Assembly (NCBI RefSeq): GCF_011046555.1
Contig: NZ_CP049246.1
Span: 310,001-374,000 of the forward strand
Length of the DNA: 64,000 bases
Source of the DNA: Sphingobacterium lactis
GTDB lineage: Bacteria; Bacteroidota; Bacteroidia; Sphingobacteriales; Sphingobacteriaceae
Reading direction: 5' to 3'
Part shown: positions 18,645-28,583 of the stretch, one piece after another
Layout of the letters: the number at the start of each line of letters is the position of its first letter
Position numbering within the stretch: the stretch's first letter is position 1
Position numbers and translations under genes: made by a program
The notes under the pieces: model-generated
The model's input: the letters and a program-made list of their open reading frames with translations, nothing else
Database searches by the model: none
What the model was told of the DNA's origin: nothing

Positions 18645-20158
18645 TCGATAACCATATTTTAGCCCCAGTATTTATCCATCTCTTTACGGCGATCATCCAA
18701 TTGGTTGCCTGGCGGAAGACGGTTTCTCAACGCTTTCTTAGCGTTGGCGGGACATTCATTGGCTTGCTGATCGCTATCCGACTGTTTGCGAAGGTCTATA
18801 CCGAAGGCTCACTGCACCTGAATGCATCCAACTGGGAAGCGCCTTTTGGCATCGTCTTCGTGGCCGATCTGCTCAGTACCACCATGGTGCTCTTGACATC
18901 GATCGCCGGATTTGCAGTATCCATCTTTTCCTCCGTTGGCTTGAGCAGACAGCGAATGCTGTATGGCTATTTCCCGATTTTCCACTTCTTGTTGATGGGG
19001 CTCAATGGTGCCTTCCTGACCGGCGATATATTCAACCTATACGTCTGGTTTGAGGTTATCATTATCTCCTCCTTTGTGTTGATGACCCTAGGTGGTCGTA
19101 AGGCGCAGTTGGAGGGCGCCGTAAAGTACATGGCGATGAACATCCTGGCTTCGACATTTTTCCTTACGGGCATCGGGATTCTATATGGCATTACGGGATC
19201 CTTGAACATGGTCGATCTGGCCCTGAAAATCCGTGACTTCGACAACAAAGCGCTGGTGGGTGTGACATCCATCTTCTTTATCCTAGGATTCGGTATTAAA
19301 TCGGCCGTATTCCCGCTCTATTATTGGCTGCCATCCTCCTACCATACTCCGCCATCAGCGGTGGCCGCAACGTTTGGAGGTTTGCTCACCAAGGTCGGCA
19401 TTTACGCCATCCTGCGGGTTTTCAGCTTGATCTTTATTCCGGACGACTTTACCAGAACATTATTTATGGTCATTGCCGTGCTCACCATCCTGACGGGAGC
19501 ATTCGGCGCGCTGATCAAAACAAATATCCGCAGGTTATTTTCCTACCTGATCGTCTGCCACATCGGCTTTATGTTGGGTGGTATCGCTATGTTTACCAAA
19601 CTCGCCCTGATGGGAACCGTATTCTACCTGATCCATGACATCATGGTCAAGACCAATATGTTCCTGATTGCTGGCTATATCCGCCTGGTCCGGGGAACCA
19701 TGGACATGAAGCGTTTGGGTGGCCTCTATAAGGAATATCCCCTGATCTCCCTGATTATAGCGTTGATCCTGTTCTCCTTGGTAGGTATCCCACCATTATC
19801 TGGATTCTGGCCTAAGATCTACCTATTCCAGGAAGCCTTTGTCGATAAACAGTATTTCTTCGTTGCAGCGCTGATCATCGGGAGTTTGGTGACCATGTAC
19901 GTCATCGCCAAGATGTGGTCAGAAGTGTTCTGGAAGGATAGCCCAGCGGACGAAGTGGTGGAAGACAACTTCAAGGATTTGCCCCTGTTCAAAAAGCTTC
20001 TGCTGATTATTCCGATTCTTATCTTGGGATCAGTAACTTTATATATTGGGTTGAATGCAGAAAACATCATCACTGTAGTCGACAGGATAACGAACGAATT
20101 GTTGGACACAAGCTCATACATCCGTACGGTGTTGGGTGATAAAGTATTTGAGCAATGA
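18641..20158 (+). CDS. mrpD: Mrp Na+/H+ antiporter subunit D
   Basis: Second NuoN/L-like channel subunit, 505 residues, about 14 helices. The NLYVWFEVIIISSFVLM and FGIKSAVFPLYYWLPSSY motifs mark the proton-antiporter core. It overlaps mrpC by 4 bp and mrpE by 4 bp. Together with MrpA it is expected to carry the proton and sodium paths. Confidence 0.95.
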   Translation: MIDNHILAPVFIHLFTAIIQLVAWRKTVSQRFLSVGGTFIGLLIAIRLFAKVYTEGSLHLNASNWEAPFGIVFVADLLSTTMVLLTSIAGFAVSIFSSVGLSRQRMLYGYFPIFHFLLMGLNGAFLTGDIFNLYVWFEVIIISSFVLMTLGGRKAQLEGAVKYMAMNILASTFFLTGIGILYGITGSLNMVDLALKIRDFDNKALVGVTSIFFILGFGIKSAVFPLYYWLPSSYHTPPSAVAATFGGLLTKVGIYAILRVFSLIFIPDDFTRTLFMVIAVLTILTGAFGALIKTNIRRLFSYLIVCHIGFMLGGIAMFTKLALMGTVFYLIHDIMVKTNMFLIAGYIRLVRGTMDMKRLGGLYKEYPLISLIIALILFSLVGIPPLSGFWPKIYLFQEAFVDKQYFFVAALIIGSLVTMYVIAKMWSEVFWKDSPADEVVEDNFKDLPLFKKLLLIIPILILGSVTLYIGLNAENIITVVDRITNELLDTSSYIRTVLGDKVFEQ

Positions 20159-20631
20159 TCAAGTTTTTCCTAATGAACCTCTTGCTATCCTTTATCTGGG
20201 TAGCGCTGACCGGATCCATGTACTATTCGAACTTCATTTTCGGCTACCTCTTGGGTTTTGGCGTGCTATGGGTTATGAACAGGGATGAAACCGACCAACG
20301 GTACTTCTATCGTGTTCCGAAGATCATCAGTTTCTTTTTCTTTTTCCTGTTCGAGATGATCAAGGCCAACATTCAGGTGGCCTACGATGTGATCACCCCG
20401 AAATACTTTTTTAAACCGGGCATTATACGGTACCCGATCAATGCGCAGACGGATTTTGAAATCAATATCCTCTCCACATTTATCTCCCTGACACCCGGTA
20501 CACTGATCATTGATATCAGTGACGATAGAAAAGCGATTTATATACATGTGATGTACCTGAAGGATGAGGAACAGTTCATCCGTTCCCTAAAGACAGGTGT
20601 TGAGCGTAAATTATTGGAGATATTACGATGA
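20155..20631 (+). CDS. mrpE: Mrp Na+/H+ antiporter subunit E
   Basis: A 158-residue protein with two N-terminal membrane helices and a cytosolic domain. The segment LSTFISLTPGTLIIDIS is the MrpE/MnhE family signature. It overlaps both neighbours by 4 bp. Confidence 0.94.
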   Translation: MIKFFLMNLLLSFIWVALTGSMYYSNFIFGYLLGFGVLWVMNRDETDQRYFYRVPKIISFFFFFLFEMIKANIQVAYDVITPKYFFKPGIIRYPINAQTDFEINILSTFISLTPGTLIIDISDDRKAIYIHVMYLKDEEQFIRSLKTGVERKLLEILR

Positions 20632-20900
20632 GTTTAGAGACCTATTTTGATTATGTCATCCTGCCGATCCTGACCATTTCGGTATTGTTGGTCTTTATCC
20701 GATTGTTTAAGGGGCCAACAGTTGTGGACCGGGTGATTGCCCTGGATCTGATCATTACGATTGGTATCGGTATTATCACGGTCTACAGTATCCGTCAGGA
20801 ACAGGAAGTCCTGTTGGATGTGGCGATCATCCTTGCGCTGATTGCATTCTTGGGGACCATTGCCTTTTCATATTACATAGAGAAACAGAAAGATGATTGA
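20628..20900 (+). CDS. mrpF: Mrp Na+/H+ antiporter subunit F
   Basis: A 90-residue three-helix subunit with the family segment RLFKGPTVVDRVIALDLI. It overlaps mrpE by 4 bp and mrpG by 8 bp. Confidence 0.94.
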   Translation: MSLETYFDYVILPILTISVLLVFIRLFKGPTVVDRVIALDLIITIGIGIITVYSIRQEQEVLLDVAIILALIAFLGTIAFSYYIEKQKDD

Positions 20901-21309
20901 TATTATATTGGCCATATTCAGCACCATCGGTGCCTTATCCATTCTATTCGCAGCAATTGGCGTCCTGCGGATGCCTGATTTCTACCTTCGCCTCTCCGTG
21001 ACCGTAAAGGCGGCAACCTTAGGGGTGGGTTTGTTACTCACCTGTGCAGCCATTATGTTCCCAGAGGATGTTTCGGTAACCACCAAATCCATCGCCATTA
21101 TCTTCTTCTTGCTTCTTACGGCTCCTATTGCCGCCCACATGATTGCCAAGGCCGCGTATTTTACAGGTACTCCGCTCTGGAAAGGAACGGTGGTAGACCG
21201 ATTACAGGGCATGTACAACAAGGAAACCCACTGCTTGGAGAGCGACCCTAAAAAAGCAGATCGTGCCGCCGAAGATAATATCGCCGACACGGACGATGCC
21301 ACGGACTAA
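20893..21309 (+). CDS. mrpG: Mrp Na+/H+ antiporter subunit G
   Basis: A 138-residue protein with three helices in the first 95 residues, carrying the MnhG motif LGVLRMPDFYLRLSVTVKAATLG with a substitution (IGVLRMPDFY). The C-terminal 45 residues are hydrophilic and acidic (DRAAEDNIADTDDATD), a little longer than usual. It is the last gene of the mrp operon; its end overlaps the convergent lactonase gene by 4 bp and no clear terminator lies between them. Confidence 0.92.
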   Translation: MIDIILAIFSTIGALSILFAAIGVLRMPDFYLRLSVTVKAATLGVGLLLTCAAIMFPEDVSVTTKSIAIIFFLLLTAPIAAHMIAKAAYFTGTPLWKGTVVDRLQGMYNKETHCLESDPKKADRAAEDNIADTDDATD

Positions 21310-22403
21310 AACAGAATACACACCGGTTTAGACGCCTTGATTCGCTTACCTGAATCGGTCAGCAATCCTTTCTTAGCATCCCGAGCGAAGACAACAATCT
21401 CGTCTGTCAGTTGATTGCCCACCAGGATAAAGCGCTCATCCGGGCTAAAATTAAAGTTTCGCGGTCCTTTTCCCATCACCGATATCACCTGTTTTTGCGT
21501 TAATTTACCCTTGCGGTTCACGGCAAAGGTCGCTATGGTATTGGCATCCACACGATCCGTTGCATATAGGAATTTACCATCTTGGGATAACTTGATATCT
21601 GCCGCCCCGTTCTTTCCAGCAAACCCCGGAGCGTTCATGCTAATGGTTTGCACCAAAGACCACGTGTCCTTCTTTTTTTCAAATACATGGATATCCGCCG
21701 TCAATTCGGAAAGGGAATACAACAGCTTGCCATTTGGATGGAAGGCGAGATGTCTTGGGCCTGATCCCGCCGGCACCGTAATTTCCCCCTTCTCCTGAAA
21801 AGTATAGCCTCGATCACCCTGCACAACGGCCAACATATAGATCTTATCAGCACCAAGATCCGAAACATAGAGCAGGCTATCCTTACCAAAGAATGCCGAA
21901 TGGATATGGGATGCTTCCTGTCTATTCTTATTGACACTGGAACCTTGATATAACTTAGTATCTGTTTTCTCCCTCAAACTACCATCAGCGGCCAATGCAT
22001 ACAGATCCAGCGCACCACCGAGGTAATTGGATACAACGGCATATTTGCCTCCTTGATCCATTACGACATGGCAGGGAGCCGAACCTCCCGTTGGGAGGGC
22101 ATTGATAAGGCTGAGTTGCTTATCCCCTATCCGAAAGGCGGAAAGAGTCTGGCTTCCATCGGTCATTTCATTGGTCGCCAAGAGCAGAACACCACGTTTG
22201 GCAATGAAGGACGGATTAGAGCTCTTTGTTTCCCCGATAAGTTGGGCATCTCCTGTCTTCGGGTCAAAGGCAAACTCATAGATTCCCTGACTGCCATTCG
22301 GTGAAGTATAGGTCCCTACATAGAGTGGAATTGTCGGGTTTTGAGCGACGGAAACACTGACAGCAAAAGCCAGAATAAATGCGCCTAGATTTCGTTTTAT
22401 CAT
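21306..22403 (-). CDS. Lactonase-family beta-propeller protein, exported
   Basis: A 365-residue protein with a signal peptide (ends VSVAQ) and repeated beta-propeller blades of the YkgB / 6-phosphogluconolactonase (Pgl) family. Typical segments are YVGTYTSPNGSQGIYEF at the mature start, GSAPCHVVMD, GSGPRHLAFHPNGK and GKGPRNFNFSPDERF. Because it is exported, a role in the cytosolic pentose phosphate path is doubtful; a periplasmic sugar lactonase is more plausible. It is divergent from the SurA-like gene and converges with the mrp operon. Confidence 0.85.
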   Translation of the reverse strand: MIKRNLGAFILAFAVSVSVAQNPTIPLYVGTYTSPNGSQGIYEFAFDPKTGDAQLIGETKSSNPSFIAKRGVLLLATNEMTDGSQTLSAFRIGDKQLSLINALPTGGSAPCHVVMDQGGKYAVVSNYLGGALDLYALAADGSLREKTDTKLYQGSSVNKNRQEASHIHSAFFGKDSLLYVSDLGADKIYMLAVVQGDRGYTFQEKGEITVPAGSGPRHLAFHPNGKLLYSLSELTADIHVFEKKKDTWSLVQTISMNAPGFAGKNGAADIKLSQDGKFLYATDRVDANTIATFAVNRKGKLTQKQVISVMGKGPRNFNFSPDERFILVGNQLTDEIVVFARDAKKGLLTDSGKRIKASKPVCILF

Positions 22404-22480
22404 CTGTTAAATATGGTTAAAGTGTGATAAGTTTACTGCTGATTCCCTATTTTAGCTCGAATTACTGAATTTAAGCTCGG

Positions 22481-22488
22481 TATATTTG
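22481..22488 (+). promoter_or_regulatory. Upstream -7 box (TATATTTG) of the SurA-like gene
   Basis: Exact TAnnTTTG match 86 bp before the start codon. It is one of two such boxes on this strand in the divergent region. Confidence 0.45.
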
Positions 22489-22531
22489 CAATTATTAATA
22501 TATAAAAGTAGAAAAAAGGCATAATATTTAA

Positions 22532-22539
22532 TAATTTTG
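22532..22539 (+). promoter_or_regulatory. Proximal -7 box (TAATTTTG) of the SurA-like gene
   Basis: Exact TAnnTTTG match 35 bp before the ATG at 22575, predicting a leader of about 28 bases. The -33 region is A-rich without a clear TTG. Confidence 0.55.
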
Positions 22540-22574
22540 CCCAAGACTATAGATAAAGCGTGACGACAGATAGC

Positions 22575-23942
22575 ATGAAAAACTTTTCAAGTTTCCTTAT
22601 AATTCTTTTACTAGCTTGTACATTCCAGGCTAAATCCCAAGAAAAACTTATTGACCGTGTAGTAGCAACTGTAGGGTCAGGTATTATTCTGCAATCGGAT
22701 ATCGACATGCAGTACACCCAATATTTGGGGAATGGCGGTACGCCGACAGATGATTTCAAATGTACAGCCTTGCAACAGTTGATCATGACCAAGTTATTAT
22801 CACAGCAGGCTGCGATTGACTCCATCGAAGTAACCGAAGCGCAGGTAGATGATCAGTTGAATGCACGTATGCGCGAAATGACACGTCGTGCCGGAACTAA
22901 GGAAAGACTAGAAGGCTTCTTGAAACGTTCTTTGTTACAATACAAGGAAGAAATGAGACCGATTCTTACTGAACAGATGAAAGCTGATGCCTTCCAGAGA
23001 ACAATTGTTGATAAAATCACCATTACTCCTCAAGAGGTAAAACAATATTTCGAAAACTTAAATCAGGACAGTTTACCGTACTTCGATACAGAGGTTGAAA
23101 TCGGTGAGGTCGTGATGTATCCGGAATTAACCAAAGAAGAGAAATCTGTATTTCGCGAGAAAGCGGAAGGTTTCCGCAAGCAGGTATTGGACGGCACGGA
23201 CTTCGGTACAGTTGCGCGTTTCTATTCCGAGGATCCAGGATCATCCATGGCGGGAGGTGAACTTGGCTTTGCACCACGTGAGAACTACGTAAAAGAATTC
23301 TCGGCCATGGCCTTTAAATTAAAAGCTGGTGAAATTTCCCCGGTTTTTGAAACTGAATATGGATTCCATTTCCTACAGGTCCTAGAGCGTCGTGGTGAAG
23401 AAGTGAATGCAAGACACGTTTTGGTGACCACAAAGCCAACACAGGCCAGCTTAGACCGCTTGAAGGGCAAGATCGACTCCATCTACCAAAAGGTAGTGGA
23501 CAAGAAGATTCCTTTCAGTACAGCAGCGACCATACACTCGGATAACAAGGAAACGAAATTCAATGGCGGTATGGTTGTCAATCAGAACAGATCGACCTTG
23601 ATCCCTGTCAATGGATTGGAAAAAGAAGTGTTCATGGCGATCGATACGCTACAGCCGGGTGGCATCACAAAACCTTACCAATTCCAAAATCCACGTGATG
23701 GCAAGGTTGGCTACAAATTCACATACCTGAAGACACGTATCCCACCGCACAAAGCCAGTTTGGAGCAGGATTTTGCTAAAATCCAAGAAGCTGCACAAGA
23801 AGATAAGACCAGAAGGAAATTGAGCGAATGGTTCGAGAAAAAAACAAAAGGCACCTTCGTACACATCAACCCAGAATATCAATCTTGTCCTGAGTTACAG
23901 ATGTGGCTAAAGGAAGATAATATCGCTGCAACAAAAGAATAA
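22575..23942 (+). CDS. surA: SurA-like periplasmic peptidyl-prolyl isomerase
   Basis: Outer-membrane-protein chaperone and foldase of 455 residues. The signal peptide ends near TFQAKSQ, followed by the SurA N-terminal helical domain (LIDRVVATVGSGIILQSDID). Two parvulin-type rotamase modules come next, the first with GSSMAGGELGFAPRENYV and the second with the ARHVLVTTK and KFNGGMVV segments. The ATG at 22575 is preferred to an in-frame GTG at 22560. The gene has its own promoter and terminator. The gene symbol reflects family resemblance only. Confidence 0.88.
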   Translation: MKNFSSFLIILLLACTFQAKSQEKLIDRVVATVGSGIILQSDIDMQYTQYLGNGGTPTDDFKCTALQQLIMTKLLSQQAAIDSIEVTEAQVDDQLNARMREMTRRAGTKERLEGFLKRSLLQYKEEMRPILTEQMKADAFQRTIVDKITITPQEVKQYFENLNQDSLPYFDTEVEIGEVVMYPELTKEEKSVFREKAEGFRKQVLDGTDFGTVARFYSEDPGSSMAGGELGFAPRENYVKEFSAMAFKLKAGEISPVFETEYGFHFLQVLERRGEEVNARHVLVTTKPTQASLDRLKGKIDSIYQKVVDKKIPFSTAATIHSDNKETKFNGGMVVNQNRSTLIPVNGLEKEVFMAIDTLQPGGITKPYQFQNPRDGKVGYKFTYLKTRIPPHKASLEQDFAKIQEAAQEDKTRRKLSEWFEKKTKGTFVHINPEYQSCPELQMWLKEDNIAATKE

Positions 23943-23961
23943 AAACACTAAAGTATATAAA

Positions 23962-23993
23962 AAAAGAGGTTCAGCAACGAACCTCTTTTTTTG
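23962..23993 (+). terminator. Terminator of the SurA-like gene
   Basis: Stem AAAAAGAGGTTC/GAACCTCTTTTT with an AGCAAC loop and a following T-run, 20 bp after the stop codon. Confidence 0.9.
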
Positions 23994-24230
23994 TGCTGTG
24001 CAGGGATGGGGGGCGGAAACTCAAAATTATCCGTTACGCATTCTAACTAGTGTTTGCACCGGTTCTACATGCACCAAGTAGTGTCCTAGCGAAATCCGAC
24101 TTTGCAAGGCATATGTATTAACGTCAATAGTACAAGCACTGTAATTTTAACCAGCCTAAATAAGACCTGTACAGAAAACTGATGCACCCCTACCAATTCT
24201 GACCCTCGGTTTAAAGAAGACACCAACAAC
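23994..24230. other. Spacer between two terminators, no gene seen
   Basis: About 240 bp between convergent units, part of a 340-bp gene-free stretch (23943-24282). No coding frame, repeat or RNA structure could be supported. Confidence 0.5.
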
Positions 24231-24257
24231 AAAAAAGCACGGTATTCCTACCGTGCT
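24231..24257 (-). terminator. Terminator of the der-cysS-NTF2 unit
   Basis: Perfect 9-bp stem AGCACGGTA/TACCGTGCT with a 4-base loop and a T-run on the minus strand, 26 bp after the NTF2-like gene. Confidence 0.9.
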
Positions 24258-24282
24258 CTAAACTCTTATTGCAATCCATCCC

Positions 24283-25143
24283 TTATCTTTCGTACATCAT
24301 CTCCAGGATAACTTTCCATTGGAATTCTCCTGTCAATTGCCAGATACGGATATAATTGAATTTAACAACCTTATCTTTCATACCTACGGTCGCCGTACCG
24401 GAGGTATAGGCGAATTCCCCGGAGTATGCTCTACCCACATCGTTTGGATCTGTATCGATCTCAATGCGGTCTTTTTTCAGGAAAGCCAAGACATTGTCCC
24501 TCCCCTCGATTTCATTCTGCCAAGGGAAATAGAACCGTGCATCATCGGCCAGGAATTCCTTATAACCCGTTCTGGTATCTGCCTTTAGAATCGTCGAGAA
24601 CAGTTCATCTGTCTGCATAACAACTTCCTCACGCTGTTCCAATCGTTTTACGGAACGGTGTTTCAGGTAGTTCTTGTCATCCGGTTCGAAATACTCCAAA
24701 GGACCGGCCTTTTTCTTGCCGTAGTTTTCGACCTCGGCACGGATATGCGCACGCCAATTTCCCTTCTTATCCCTTCTCCAAACCGTCAGGTATTGTCCGT
24801 AGCGCTTCGTAGCACCCATCTTCTGGAACTCAATCGGTCCAGAGGTCACTCCCCAGTCCAAACTGCGGGATACCAGGGCAAAGTTCGGCGTCCAGGATAA
24901 ACGATCCGGAAGATTGGGCCTATTGTCTAGGTAATTCTGTGCATTCACGGGAGAAGGGACGAAAAAAACCGTCTCCTTGTCCGTAATATACTTCAGTCCG
25001 GCATGCGGACTTTCTGATTTTGAAAGATTTGCAGCCGTCCGGTCCACCGATAATAGACCGCCTACCTTTTCCGGTAATTGGGCAAAACTCGTTAGCGTAA
25101 GGAATACTGCGGCAATTAAAGCTATGCCTTTTCTATAACTCAT
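24283..25143 (-). CDS. Exported protein with two NTF2/SnoaL-like (DUF4440) domains
   Basis: A 286-residue protein with a signal peptide (ends TLTSFAQ). Two similar halves can be seen. The first (about 25-140) has an AANLSKSESPHAGLKYI helix and a strand ending YGQYLTVWRRDKKGNWR. The second (about 165-286) has TDELFSTILKADTRTGYKEF and ends FNYIRIWQLTGEFQWKV. Both match the cone-shaped NTF2-like fold, in which the Trp-Arg/Lys strand is typical. The ATG at 25143 is preferred to an in-frame GTG at 25158. It follows cysS by 23 bp and shares its terminator. Function is unknown. Confidence 0.72.
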   Translation of the reverse strand: MSYRKGIALIAAVFLTLTSFAQLPEKVGGLLSVDRTAANLSKSESPHAGLKYITDKETVFFVPSPVNAQNYLDNRPNLPDRLSWTPNFALVSRSLDWGVTSGPIEFQKMGATKRYGQYLTVWRRDKKGNWRAHIRAEVENYGKKKAGPLEYFEPDDKNYLKHRSVKRLEQREEVVMQTDELFSTILKADTRTGYKEFLADDARFYFPWQNEIEGRDNVLAFLKKDRIEIDTDPNDVGRAYSGEFAYTSGTATVGMKDKVVKFNYIRIWQLTGEFQWKVILEMMYER

Positions 25144-25166
25144 TTTTGTAATTTTCACCTACCTAC

Positions 25167-26633
25167 TCAAATCTTATTCCAAAGTGTCCCATCCTTGCTA
25201 TCCTTCAACTGGATACCGGCTGCCGTAAGTTGCTCACGGATACGGTCAGAGGTAACGAAGTCCTTATTCTGCTTCGCCTCGTTGCGTAGGTTGATGATGA
25301 TGTTCATCAGGTCATCCATGCTATCTGAATCGCTCACCTGGTCATCCTTCAAGCCCAAGATATCGAACACAAACTCCTGAAGATAAGCCTTTAACGCCTC
25401 CAAATCAGCAGCATTGATGGTCAATTTTCCATCGTGGATGGAATTGATGATACGGACCACTTCAAATAGTTCCGCGATCAATACTGGACTGTTGAAATCA
25501 TCGTCCATAGCTGCATAGCTACGGGATTTTATTTCTTCCAGTTTTCCGAAATTGGACTTGGATGCCGGCACGATCTTATCCAATAGACCAATGGCATTCA
25601 TCAATCTTTTATAACCTTTATCTGCAGCTTCCAGCGCTTCATTGGAGAAATCCAACGTGCTTCTGTAATGCGCCTGCAGCATAAAGAAACGTACTGCCAT
25701 CGGCGAATAACCCCTATTCAGCAGTGGATGATTTCCCGTGAAGAGTTCTCCAGGGAGGAATCCATTTCCTGCAGACTTGGACATACGCGCACCATTTACG
25801 GTAAGCATATTGGTATGCATCCAATATTTTGCCGGGCTGGTATGGTTACAAGCCTCGGATTGTGCAATCTCATTGGTATGGTGCGTAGCGGCCAGGTCCA
25901 TCCCTCCACCGTGGATATCGAATTGATCCCCCAGGTATTTACGGCTCATGGCAGAACACTCAATGTGCCAGCCCGGAAAACCGACGCCCCAAGGTGACGG
26001 CCAGCGCATGATATGCTCTGGTTTGGCTTTGATCCATAGCGCGAAGTCCAAACGGCCACGCTTTTCATCCTGCCCGCCAAGTTCACGCGTATTGTTCAGC
26101 ATGTCCTCCAAATTGCGGTTGGTCAGGATCGTATAATTATACTCCTTTACGTATTTTTCAACATCGAAATACACCGTACCGTTCACTTCGTAAGCAAAAC
26201 CATTGTCGATGATCTGTTTCACCATCTCGATCTGCTCCGAGATATGCCCCGTTGCAGTAGGTTCAATGCTCGGTGGAATCGTATTGAAAAGACGAAGGAC
26301 GTCGTGGAATCCGATCGTATATTTCTGCACGATCTCCATAGGCTCCAATTGTTCCAGTTTCGCCTTTTTCGCAAACTTATCGTCCCCTTCGTCATTATCA
26401 CCTTCCAAATGCCCTGCATCCGTAATATTACGAACATAGCGCACCTTGTAACCCAGATGGATCAGGTAACGAAAGATCAAGTCAAAGGAAACAAAGGTAC
26501 GGCAGTTCCCCAAATGTACATCGCTATACACAGTGGGACCACACACATACATCCCAACCATATTGGGATGGATAGGTTCAAACTTTTCCTTCTTCCTCGT
26601 CAGGGTATTATACAGTACTAGATTATGCTCCAT
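25167..26633 (-). CDS. cysS: Cysteinyl-tRNA synthetase
   Basis: Class I aminoacyl-tRNA synthetase of 488 residues. It has the zinc ligand Cys in [15 protein letters not shown] with the HLGN form of the HIGH motif, further zinc ligands in [10 protein letters not shown] and in the [12 protein letters not shown] segment, and the KMSKS loop as RMSKSAGNG. The C-terminal DALR-type helical domain and anticodon-binding region end [13 protein letters not shown]. It lies 17 bp after der on the same strand. Confidence 0.97.
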   Translation of the reverse strand: MEHNLVLYNTLTRKKEKFEPIHPNMVGMYVCGPTVYSDVHLGNCRTFVSFDLIFRYLIHLGYKVRYVRNITDAGHLEGDNDEGDDKFAKKAKLEQLEPMEIVQKYTIGFHDVLRLFNTIPPSIEPTATGHISEQIEMVKQIIDNGFAYEVNGTVYFDVEKYVKEYNYTILTNRNLEDMLNNTRELGGQDEKRGRLDFALWIKAKPEHIMRWPSPWGVGFPGWHIECSAMSRKYLGDQFDIHGGGMDLAATHHTNEIAQSEACNHTSPAKYWMHTNMLTVNGARMSKSAGNGFLPGELFTGNHPLLNRGYSPMAVRFFMLQAHYRSTLDFSNEALEAADKGYKRLMNAIGLLDKIVPASKSNFGKLEEIKSRSYAAMDDDFNSPVLIAELFEVVRIINSIHDGKLTINAADLEALKAYLQEFVFDILGLKDDQVSDSDSMDDLMNIIINLRNEAKQNKDFVTSDRIREQLTAAGIQLKDSKDGTLWNKI

Positions 26634-26650
26634 GAACTATCTGAAACGGT

Positions 26651-27952
26651 TTATTTTTGTCTAAAGAATATCTGAATAGGCACGCCTTTGAAATCAAAGT
26701 TCTCGCGCAATTTGTTCTCTACGAAACGTTTGTACGGATCTTTGATGTATTGCGGCAGGTTACAGAAGAATGCAAACATCGGCGATCGCCCAGGCAACTG
26801 AGTTACATATTTGATCTTGATGTATTTACCCTTGATGGACGGTGGTGGGTAATTCTCGATGATCTCCAACATCACATCGTTCAATTTGGATGTCGGAATC
26901 TTCTTGGTTTTATTGTTGTATACCTCCATCGCTGTTTCCACAGCTTTGAAGATCCGTTGTTTCTCCGTTACGGAAGTAAAGATGATCGGCACATCAGTGA
27001 ATGGGGCTATCTTATTACGGATAGCCTGTTCAAATTCCTTGGCCGTTTTGTGGTCCTTCTCCACGGTATCCCACTTGTTCACCAAGATAACGATTCCCTT
27101 TTTGTTCTTCTCTGCAAGGTGGAAGATATTGATGTCCTGGGCTTCAATTCCATCTTTGGCATCAATCATCAGGATAACGACATCCGAATCTTCCAACGCC
27201 TTGATGGTACGCATTACGGAATAGAACTCTATATCCTCATTCACTTTTGATTTACGGCGCAATCCTGCCGTATCGATCAATAGGAACTCATGTCCGAATT
27301 GGTTGTAATGGATGCGGATAGAATCGCGCGTAGTTCCGGCAATAGGTGTTACGATGTTACGGTCTTCACCTAAAAGTGCATTGGTCAGGGAGGACTTCCC
27401 AACATTCGGGCGACCAACGATGGTAAACTTCGGCAATTCACTCTCCTCTTCCTCTTCCACCTCAAAGTTTGCAACCACATCATCCAACAGTTCTCCAGTT
27501 CCGGAACCTGTCATGGACGAGATATTATAGATCTCGCCTAGCCCCAACGAATAGAACTCTGCAGAATCATGGGTTTGTTTTGCGCTATCGACCTTGTTTG
27601 CAACAACGAAAACAGGCTTCTTGCTGCGGCGCAGCAAGTTTGCGATTTCATCATCCAAATCTGTAATGCCCGTGGTGACATCCACCACGAAAAGCACGGC
27701 CGATGCTTCTTCGATCGCGATCAATACCTGATCCCGGATGGCTGCCTCAAAGACATCATCCGATCCCTGTACGAAACCTCCCGTATCGATCACCGTAAAT
27801 TTCTTGCCTATCCATTCTGCCTGACCATAGTGGCGGTCACGCGTCACGCCGCTAAAGTCATCAACAATAGCTTTCCTACTTTCTGTCAAGCGGTTATATA
27901 AAGTGGATTTCCCAACATTGGGCCTTCCAACAATTGCTACAATATTTGCCAT
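26651..27952 (-). CDS. der: Ribosome biogenesis GTPase Der (EngA)
   Basis: Double GTPase of 433 residues needed for 50S subunit maturation. Two P-loops, both [10 protein letters not shown], lie near residues 8 and 181, each with DTGG/DTAG and NKVD/NKWD motifs. A KH-like domain closes the protein ([11 protein letters not shown]). It heads the der-cysS-NTF2 unit. Confidence 0.97.
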   Translation of the reverse strand: MANIVAIVGRPNVGKSTLYNRLTESRKAIVDDFSGVTRDRHYGQAEWIGKKFTVIDTGGFVQGSDDVFEAAIRDQVLIAIEEASAVLFVVDVTTGITDLDDEIANLLRRSKKPVFVVANKVDSAKQTHDSAEFYSLGLGEIYNISSMTGSGTGELLDDVVANFEVEEEEESELPKFTIVGRPNVGKSSLTNALLGEDRNIVTPIAGTTRDSIRIHYNQFGHEFLLIDTAGLRRKSKVNEDIEFYSVMRTIKALEDSDVVILMIDAKDGIEAQDINIFHLAEKNKKGIVILVNKWDTVEKDHKTAKEFEQAIRNKIAPFTDVPIIFTSVTEKQRIFKAVETAMEVYNNKTKKIPTSKLNDVMLEIIENYPPPSIKGKYIKIKYVTQLPGRSPMFAFFCNLPQYIKDPYKRFVENKLRENFDFKGVPIQIFFRQK

Positions 27953-28006
27953 ATTTCTAATTTGTCGTTACCTCACGGCAACATTTTCAGGTATCGTGTA
28001 AAGGTA

Positions 28007-28014
28007 CAAAGTTA
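28007..28014 (-). promoter_or_regulatory. -7 box (TAACTTTG) for der
   Basis: Exact TAnnTTTG match on the minus strand, 54 bp before the der start codon; no -33 TTG at the right spacing. Confidence 0.5.
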
Positions 28015-28050
28015 CACAATATCCGAACATCTTGCGTTAGAAATCAGAAA

Positions 28051-28149
28051 ATGAATAGCAAGGTTCCTCCAGAGCCGTTAAAGAGAGAAAGGAAGGCAGA
28101 TTTAAAGAAAAGACTGCCTCTCATGTTGGGAGGCAGTCCGTTCAAATAG
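28051..28149 (+). CDS. Candidate 32-residue basic micro-protein
   Basis: An ATG at 28051 opens a frame of 32 codons ending in TAG. The product is rich in Lys and Arg (KRERKADLKKR) and ends with a GGSPFK tail. The composition (Pro-Glu-Pro start, basic helix, Gly-Gly-Ser-Pro end) looks more protein-like than random AT-rich sequence. Against it, a 9-bp hairpin stem lies within the frame and there is no clear promoter or ribosome site. It could equally be a chance frame through a terminator-like hairpin. Confidence 0.3.
   Translation: MNSKVPPEPLKRERKADLKKRLPLMLGGSPFK
28112..28138. terminator. Strong hairpin GACTGCCTC/GAGGCAGTC
   Basis: Nine-bp perfect stem. On the minus strand it is followed by TTTTCTTT, so it may end minus-strand read-through from the SusCD unit before the divergent der promoter. 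It lies within the candidate micro-protein frame. Confidence 0.5.
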
Positions 28150-28512
28150 TTTTGAAAATTAACAGTTAGAAAGTTATACAGTCCAAACACTTAAATAACA
28201 ATAAGTGAGGACTTTATTAATTTATTTCAGTTATTAAATGAACTTCATAAAAGGATTCTGAAAGATAGAAAAATTATTCCGAAAACTTAAGCAAATAAAG
28301 TGGATATTTTTAACCGAATTCCGACTAAAAAAGTAGATATTAGGTAAAAAACTAAATTATTTATTCTTTTCGTTGCAAGTTTTTGCTCGCCAGCGACACG
28401 ATAAACCTACTTAATTCCTATAAAGAAAGGGTATTTTCTCGGTAAGCAAAACCTCGTTTTTATACCAAATTCAATGGGCGAAATAAAAGTTTCACCGCTT
28501 AGCGGCATTCCA

Positions 28513-28549
28513 TAAAAAAAGAAAGGCGAAGCTTTCGCTCCACCTTTCC
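28513..28549 (-). terminator. Probable terminator after susD
   Basis: On the minus strand a GCGAA/TTCGC stem, extended by an AAAG/CTTT pairing across a bulge, is followed by TTTCTTTTTTT. It lies 35 bp after the susD stop. Confidence 0.65.
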
Positions 28550-28583
28550 GCATTAATAACAAAACTTATAAAGTATTGGGATT

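Larger units (their letters stand above)
27953..28583. other. AT-rich intergenic region between der and SusD
   Basis: About 630 bp between the der start and the susD stop. It holds the der promoter, a candidate 32-residue reading frame (28051-28149), a strong hairpin inside that frame (28112-28138) and the susD terminator. The stretch 28150-28510 shows only AT-rich sequence with no supported feature. Confidence 0.5.
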
